50,135 bases of DNA from Bacillota bacterium (GTDB lineage: Bacteria > Bacillota > Clostridia > Lachnospirales > Lachnospiraceae), in contig JAMPHT010000017.1 of the NCBI GenBank assembly GCA_023663285.1, positions 1 to 50,135 of the forward strand, written 5' to 3'. Every line of letters begins with the position of its first letter. Positions within the stretch are counted from its first letter, which is position 1. Position numbers and translations under genes: made by a program. This document shows, piece by piece, positions 45,814 to 50,135 of the stretch. Below the pieces are notes generated by a model. That model did no database searches, was not told where the DNA came from, and saw only the letters and a program-made list of their open reading frames with translations.

Positions 45814-45936
45814 ATCACCAAAAACGGAAAAGTAGTGGCAAAGCTGACGAATCCATATCAGGACAGAGTACAGACCGCGAAATCCTTATTTGGAATTCTT
45901 CCGGCGGATGCGGATATAGATAAGTGTACCCGCTAA
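45814..45936 (+). pseudogene. Phd/YefM-type antitoxin fragment
   Basis: Directly after the regulator's stop, 40 codons read ITKNGKVVAKLTNPY and then KSLFGILPADADIDK before a TAA. This is the C-terminal half of a Phd/YefM antitoxin; the DNA-binding N-terminus is missing and there is no start codon. No toxin gene follows. The break lies exactly at the regulator's last codon. Confidence 0.7.
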
Positions 45937-45986
45937 ATGTGAGTTATGATTGTATTTGCAAATGGGTATTTATATGGAGGTGTTAA

Positions 45987-46160
45987 GTGAAAAAAGTTAA
46001 TATTGCATTGGTAGTCGTAGGATTGACTGTTGTTTTATTTGCCGCATTTTGTCCGTCAATAATAGCAGAATTCCACAGTATAACATGGAGAATCGTAATT
46101 GGTTTATTGGGGTGTTTTTCACTTGCTTCAGGTATGTATAAGATTGCGTGCAAAAAATAA
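45987..46160 (+). CDS. Small two-helix membrane protein
   Basis: A 57-residue protein starts at GTG 45987, 6 bases after a clean GGAGG. It consists of KKVNIALVVVGLTVVLFAAF, a short loop with FHSITWR, and a second hydrophobic helix IVIGLLGCFSLASGMY ending in CKK. It is too short for a family call. It is AT-rich and lies between the antitoxin fragment and the LacI gene; the rest of the gap to 46267 shows no other feature. Confidence 0.6.
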   Translation: MKKVNIALVVVGLTVVLFAAFCPSIIAEFHSITWRIVIGLLGCFSLASGMYKIACKK

Positions 46161-46267
46161 ATATATTAGGAATACTGGCAGTGACAGGGGATGAATGTAT
46201 AGATTCTTATAACTTTAATGGAACAAACAGGAAATGCAATGTAAGGACAATGTATGGCAAGCGGGTA

Positions 46268-46296
46268 TTGACTTAAGAAAAACGTTTTGGTATAAT
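46268..46296 (+). promoter_or_regulatory. Promoter with LacI-type palindrome in its spacer
   Basis: TTGACT at 46268-46273 and TATAAT at 46291-46296 are 17 bases apart. Between them the palindrome AAAACGTTTT (46279-46288) has the central CG typical of LacI-family operators. It is well placed to repress the regulator gene that follows and the lipoprotein gene behind it. Confidence 0.8.
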
Positions 46297-46319
46297 CAGG
46301 GCAAAGGAAGGAGTTTGCT

Positions 46320-47309
46320 TTGAAAAGGATTACGATCAAGGATGTGGCGCGGGAAGCGGGGGTATCCATAACGACAGTGTCTCATGCGCTGTCCGGACAG
46401 GGTGTCATGAAGCAGGAGACCCGTGACAGGGTGATTGAGATCGCCCATAAAATGCAATATATGCCGGACTGGAACGGGCGAAACCTGAAGGCATCTGAGA
46501 CGGGTGTGGTGGGATTCTTTGCATCTTCCATCCGCGGATACTACGGAATACTGGCGGACGTCATGTATGAGGAGTGCCGCAAAACCGGATATGAAATGGA
46601 GGTATTCATTACCGACAGCGGGGACAGTCTGCTCAATATCCTGCTCAGTCGGCGTGTGGACGGAGCAGTGATCCTGCATAACGGTTTTCTGGAAAGGCAT
46701 GAAGAGATACTGAAGGATTCAGAGCTGCCCACGGTTTTTCTGGACAGGGAGATCCGGACGAAGTACATATCCAGCGTTCTGATGGATTCTTATCCGGCGG
46801 GGCGGATGGCGGCGGAGTATCTGTTTTCTCTGGGGCATCGTAGTCTGATGATGATCAGGGGAGCGGATACCTTTGACGGGATCGAGCGTCAGAAAGGATT
46901 TGAGGATTATCTGAGGGAGCAGGGGCATCCTCTGGAGGCTGACTATTTGTTGAACGGAAATTTTGACAGATGGGTGGCATATGGGGAGATGAACCGCTTC
47001 CTGGAAAAAAAGCTGCCGCTGCCGGATGCGATTTTTGCAGCCAATGACGACAGTGCTTTTGGCTGTATCAAGGCGCTTACGGAGGCAGGGTACAGCGTCC
47101 CGGCGGATGTCAGCGTCTTAGGCTGCGACGACATCGAGCTGAGCCAGTGGTATGTTCCGGCACTTTCCACCATCTGCACCCACATAGCGGATCAGGGGAT
47201 CACTGCCATGAATGAGATCGTGGACCTGATACGCAAGGAATGCAGCGGGAAGATCCAATTGATAAAGGGACAGATCGTTGAGAGGGCGTCCTGTAGAAAG
47301 GCGGAGTAG
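46320..47309 (+). CDS. LacI-family transcriptional regulator
   Basis: The 329-residue repressor has a standard LacI helix-turn-helix (ITIKDVAREAGVSITTVSHAL) and hinge, and a periplasmic-binding-protein-like sugar domain (VVGFFASSI, DGAVILHNG, AIFAANDDSAFGCIKAL, SVLGCDDIELSQW). The TTG start at 46320 follows AAGGAAGGAG by 8 bases. The beta-helix lipoprotein gene follows closely, suggesting the regulator controls it in response to a carbohydrate. Confidence 0.93.
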   Translation: MKRITIKDVAREAGVSITTVSHALSGQGVMKQETRDRVIEIAHKMQYMPDWNGRNLKASETGVVGFFASSIRGYYGILADVMYEECRKTGYEMEVFITDSGDSLLNILLSRRVDGAVILHNGFLERHEEILKDSELPTVFLDREIRTKYISSVLMDSYPAGRMAAEYLFSLGHRSLMMIRGADTFDGIERQKGFEDYLREQGHPLEADYLLNGNFDRWVAYGEMNRFLEKKLPLPDAIFAANDDSAFGCIKALTEAGYSVPADVSVLGCDDIELSQWYVPALSTICTHIADQGITAMNEIVDLIRKECSGKIQLIKGQIVERASCRKAE

Positions 47310-47399
47310 GCTGTGGAGGCCGTTGGCCGATTGGATGAGGGCCGCCAGAGTATAAGGGGCAGCATGAGTAAGAATAATGAAAAAAGTACGGGAAGGGAA

Positions 47400-49454
47400 A
47401 TGAAGAAAAACGGGCGGAAAAAGAACAGGGTCCTCATGTTTTGTGCAGCTGCCGCCTGTATGGCGTTCTGCGCCTGTGGAGCGGCAGATACGGATGGTAC
47501 GGCGGGAACGTCGCAGGGAACGATCCGGGAAAATGCTGCGGAGCAGAACGGCGGCAGTGGGGCGCAAGAGTATGATACTATGCCTGAAACGGATGCAGGA
47601 GCTTCCGGGGAGGGGATGAGTCCGGCGGAAAGTATGAGTCCGGCGGAAGGAGACAGGGGAATGGAAGAAAATTTACAGCGGGATCCGGATCCTATTTCAG
47701 GAGCGGAAGTCATTCCCGGAAGGCAGGACTATCATCTGGAAGCATTCGGCGGGAATGTGTATTTTTTTGCACCGGAGGACGACCCGGAGGAGGTGCAGAG
47801 GATACTGGAGGAGATCTGGAAAAAGCAGGAGAAAAATCAATTCGGTGACGACAGGTATGCAGTTTATTTCCTGCCCGGCGTCTATGATGAGAAGATTCGG
47901 GCAAAGGTGGGATTCTATACGCAGATAGCAGGTCTTGGAGCCTCGCCGGACGACGTATCCCTTTATGACCTGACCTGCGACGCAAGATGGCTGGGAGACA
48001 ATAAGAATCATAATGCCACCTGCAATTTCTGGCGGGGGGTGGAAAATCTGTCCGTCCGGGAATATGCCACTTGGGCAGTATCCCAGGCAACCTTCATGCG
48101 GCGTGTGCATATAGGAAAAACGATTTATCTCCATGACAGCAACGGCTGGGCCAGCGGCGGATTTCTGGCGGACAGCAAGGTGGAGCTGGCGGTCAATTCC
48201 GGCACTCAGCAGCAATGGTTGTCCCGGAACTGTGATTGGAGTACATGGATCGGCGAGAACTGGAATATGGTCTTTGCCGGGATCGAGGCGGGAAAGACGC
48301 CGGAGGGAACCTGGCCGGAGCACGCCTATACAGACGTGCCGGAAGTGAGCAGTATCAGGGAGAAGCCCTTTCTGGCATATGATAATGAGCAGGGATTCGG
48401 CGTCTATGTCCCGGAAATAAGGACAGATGCAGTGGGAGTGGACTGGGATCCGGGAGAGTTCATTTCTGTTGAGAATTTTTACATAGCAAGGGCGGAAGCG
48501 GATACGGCGGAGACCATGAACCGCGCCCTGGAGGAAGGAAAAAACCTGCTTTTGACGCCGGGGGTGTATGAATTAGACGCAGCGCTGACAGTTGACAGAG
48601 AGGGAACGGTGATTCTGGGGACAGGTCTTGCAACGCTCCGCTCTATGCAGGGAAACTCTTGTATGGAGGTGACAGGCGGCGGAGTGACGGTGGCGGGCAT
48701 TTTGTTTGATGCCGGGCCGGAAGCTACGGAGTATCTGCTGGCGGTGGGAGAGGAGCCTGCGGACGACAACCGGAAAGCAGCTGATGAGGCGATCGCGGGG
48801 GGATCCCAGGCGGCAGACAGCCGGACAGCAGCGGACGGCGGAGAGACGCTCGGTGCCACCCTGCTGGCGGACTTATTTTTCCGTGTGGGCGGCGCAAGGA
48901 ACTATGATACAGAGGTAGACTGCTGTGTGGAGCTTCATCAGGACGGTGTGATAGGGGACAATTTCTGGGTCTGGCGGGCGGACCACGGAAGCGGCGTGGG
49001 CTGGCGGCGCAACAGAGCCAGAAACGGAATCCGGGTGACAGGGGATGACGTGACGATCTATGCGCTGATGGTGGAGCATTTTCAGGAGTATCAGACGATT
49101 TGGGAAGGAGAAAACGGGGAAGTGGTCTTTTACCAGTGCGAGATCCCCTATGATGTGCCGAGCCAGGAGGAGTGGGTCAGCCATGACGGAGCGGTCAACG
49201 GATTTGCGTCCTACAAGGTGGCGGATACGGTGGAGAGCCACCGGGCATACGGACTCGGAATCTATCTGTACAACAGGGACGCCACAGTGGAGCTGCACAG
49301 TGCAATGGAGGTCCCTGAGAAAGCAGAGGGGATCCTTGTGCATCATATATGCACGGTGATGATCACGGGAAATCCGGGCATTACTCATATCATCAATGAG
49401 CAGGGAGATGCGGTGGTGACTCCCGGCGCAAGGGCAGTGATCCTGGAGTATTGA
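47400..49454 (+). CDS. Secreted beta-helix lipoprotein, GH55/pectate-lyase-like fold
   Basis: A secreted lipoprotein of about 684 residues: basic start, hydrophobic core, lipobox-like FCAC, then a Gly/Glu/Ser-rich spacer with MSPAES/MSPAEG repeats. The folded part shows GNVYFFAPEDDPEEVQ, RYAVYFLPGVYDEK, GFYTQIAGLGASPDDV, CNFWRGVENLSV, SGGFLADSKVE and QQWLSRNCDW, a set I associate with GH55-like double beta-helix proteins, often misnamed adenylyl cyclase. A polysaccharide target is likely. An Ala/Gly-rich insert sits near residues 460-485. The start is uncertain: ATG 47364 is possible (AAGGGG 4 bases upstream) and the frame opens at 47313. It is probably under control of the LacI gene. Confidence 0.72.
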   Translation: MKKNGRKKNRVLMFCAAAACMAFCACGAADTDGTAGTSQGTIRENAAEQNGGSGAQEYDTMPETDAGASGEGMSPAESMSPAEGDRGMEENLQRDPDPISGAEVIPGRQDYHLEAFGGNVYFFAPEDDPEEVQRILEEIWKKQEKNQFGDDRYAVYFLPGVYDEKIRAKVGFYTQIAGLGASPDDVSLYDLTCDARWLGDNKNHNATCNFWRGVENLSVREYATWAVSQATFMRRVHIGKTIYLHDSNGWASGGFLADSKVELAVNSGTQQQWLSRNCDWSTWIGENWNMVFAGIEAGKTPEGTWPEHAYTDVPEVSSIREKPFLAYDNEQGFGVYVPEIRTDAVGVDWDPGEFISVENFYIARAEADTAETMNRALEEGKNLLLTPGVYELDAALTVDREGTVILGTGLATLRSMQGNSCMEVTGGGVTVAGILFDAGPEATEYLLAVGEEPADDNRKAADEAIAGGSQAADSRTAADGGETLGATLLADLFFRVGGARNYDTEVDCCVELHQDGVIGDNFWVWRADHGSGVGWRRNRARNGIRVTGDDVTIYALMVEHFQEYQTIWEGENGEVVFYQCEIPYDVPSQEEWVSHDGAVNGFASYKVADTVESHRAYGLGIYLYNRDATVELHSAMEVPEKAEGILVHHICTVMITGNPGITHIINEQGDAVVTPGARAVILEY

Positions 49455-49481
49455 GATATTCACTAAAAAAGGCAGAGGAAT

Positions 49482-49874
49482 ATGAGGTTTGTTATTGATA
49501 AAGCAGAGCGGCAAAACGACATGACACTTGTTACAGGAAAGACTTCCGTTGGAACGATCAAAGGAATATGGAAATACAGGGAATTGCCTGTAATCAACGA
49601 CAGTTACCATATTGAATTAAAAATAGATCATCCGTGTGAGCGACGTATTCCGCAAGGAGCACAAGCGATTCCTTATGTATGTCTTGAAAAGGAACAGGTT
49701 ATATTTCAAGGTGTATGTGAAGATATAGACGAGGAAGTTTATTATATACGTTTGGATACCGATTGGCTTGAAATGCTTGAAATCAACACTGTTGATTCCA
49801 ACAAGAAAATCGGAGATCTTATTTCGTTTTCAGCATCTGTTTATGGTATAGGAATTTTTCCATATACATTATAA
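49482..49874 (+). CDS. Hypothetical protein
   Basis: A 130-residue, beta-rich, acidic soluble protein (TIKGIWKYRELPVIND, YHIELKIDHPCE, YVCLEKEQVIFQGVCED). AGAGG lies just before ATG 49482. No family recognised. Base composition turns AT-rich here, like the 3-9 kb island, and the next features are an antitoxin gene and a fragment, so an accessory or immunity role is possible but unproven. Confidence 0.55.
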   Translation: MRFVIDKAERQNDMTLVTGKTSVGTIKGIWKYRELPVINDSYHIELKIDHPCERRIPQGAQAIPYVCLEKEQVIFQGVCEDIDEEVYYIRLDTDWLEMLEINTVDSNKKIGDLISFSASVYGIGIFPYTL

Positions 49875-49950
49875 GTCAACATTATATTATTACAGTAGGA
49901 AAAATACACGCAGCATATTAGAAAATTTAACATTGGCTCAAATACAGTCC

Positions 49951-50028
49951 ATGGCGCCGGAAGAATGGGTAATGAGAGTATTAGAAGAAAGAAGAGTGAA
50001 ACATTATGCCACTTATTATGCCTATTAA
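49951..50028 (+). pseudogene. Short unrecognised frame before the antitoxin gene
   Basis: An open frame, extending upstream without a start, reads LAQIQSMAPEEWVMRVLEER and then ends KHYATYYAY, overlapping the antitoxin start in another frame. It may be the tail of a lost gene. Little can be said. Confidence 0.2.
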
Positions 50029-50135
50029 GGATTTGCGCAATACGACCGAGATTTCCAACATCGCACACAAGGAGCAGGAGCCTATTTTTATTACTAAAAA
50101 CGGATATAGCGACTTGGTTGTAATGAGTAGTGAAT
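50006..50135 (+). CDS. Phd/YefM-family antitoxin (3' end outside window)
   Basis: The first 43 codons show the antitoxin N-terminus: PLIMPIKDLRNTTEISNIAH, then EPIFITKNGYSDLVVMS. This is the DNA-binding half of a Phd/YefM antitoxin, which represses its own operon and neutralises a cognate toxin, usually RelE- or Doc-like and encoded next. The window ends before the stop. GAAGAGTG lies about 7 bases upstream of ATG 50006. Confidence 0.8.
   Translation, partial: MPLIMPIKDLRNTTEISNIAHKEQEPIFITKNGYSDLVVMSSE

Overview
The window looks like chromosome of a Gram-positive anaerobe of the Clostridia, most likely Lachnospiraceae. This is inferred from strong AGGAGG-type ribosome binding sites, frequent GTG and TTG starts, a pyrophosphate-type phosphofructokinase, rubrerythrin, many lipoproteins, and gene families typical of gut Lachnospiraceae. 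Most of it is moderately GC-rich housekeeping and signalling sequence. About 3.1-9.0 kb is visibly AT-rich and full of broken genes.

Layout. 0-3 kb: end of a chemotaxis operon (CheW, methyl-accepting protein) and a NodB-type deacetylase. 3.1-9.0 kb: a decayed island of orphan immunity-type proteins (CdiI-like, YwqK-like, Imm6-like, a helical immunity-like/lipoprotein chimera), a PBECR4-like nuclease gene broken by a 13-bp triplication, duplicated gene fragments, and a structured leader with an attenuator-type terminator. 9.0-14.4 kb: a tight four-gene operon encoding an adenine DNA methyltransferase, a protein with both a MORC/Hsp90-type ATPase and a histidine-kinase module, a stand-alone receiver, and an HNH nuclease. 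This is my best candidate for an undescribed defence system. 14.4-19 kb: an M48 protease and a large STAND NTPase with a TPR-like tail. 19-30.4 kb: PPi-phosphofructokinase, a PAS-GGDEF-EAL protein, a lipoprotein, an MBOAT/DHHW surface acylation pair, PepD dipeptidase and a GH2 beta-galactosidase. 30.4-39.6 kb: tRNA-Pro(AGG), a coiled-coil protein, a TetR/ABC exporter operon, RlmD, a membrane spermidine-synthase-like protein, a CapA-like lipoprotein, rubrerythrin, asparaginase and thioredoxin. 39.7-45.8 kb: a ZorA/ZorB-like motor pair followed by a hybrid histidine kinase and a double-receiver protein, the second system of special interest. 45.8-50.1 kb: an antitoxin remnant, a small membrane protein, a LacI regulator with a putative self-operator, a GH55-like beta-helix lipoprotein, an unknown protein and the start of a Phd/YefM antitoxin.

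Across the window, two copies of a ~175-bp element with terminal inverted repeats lie in opposite orientation at 15.7 and 24.1 kb. Their internal hairpins differ by paired, compensatory substitutions. Several enzymes also carry Ala/Ser/Gly-rich insertions that look like recent expansions.

No CRISPR array, complete prophage, complete insertion sequence or rRNA was seen. All family assignments come from reading motifs by eye; no database search was run.
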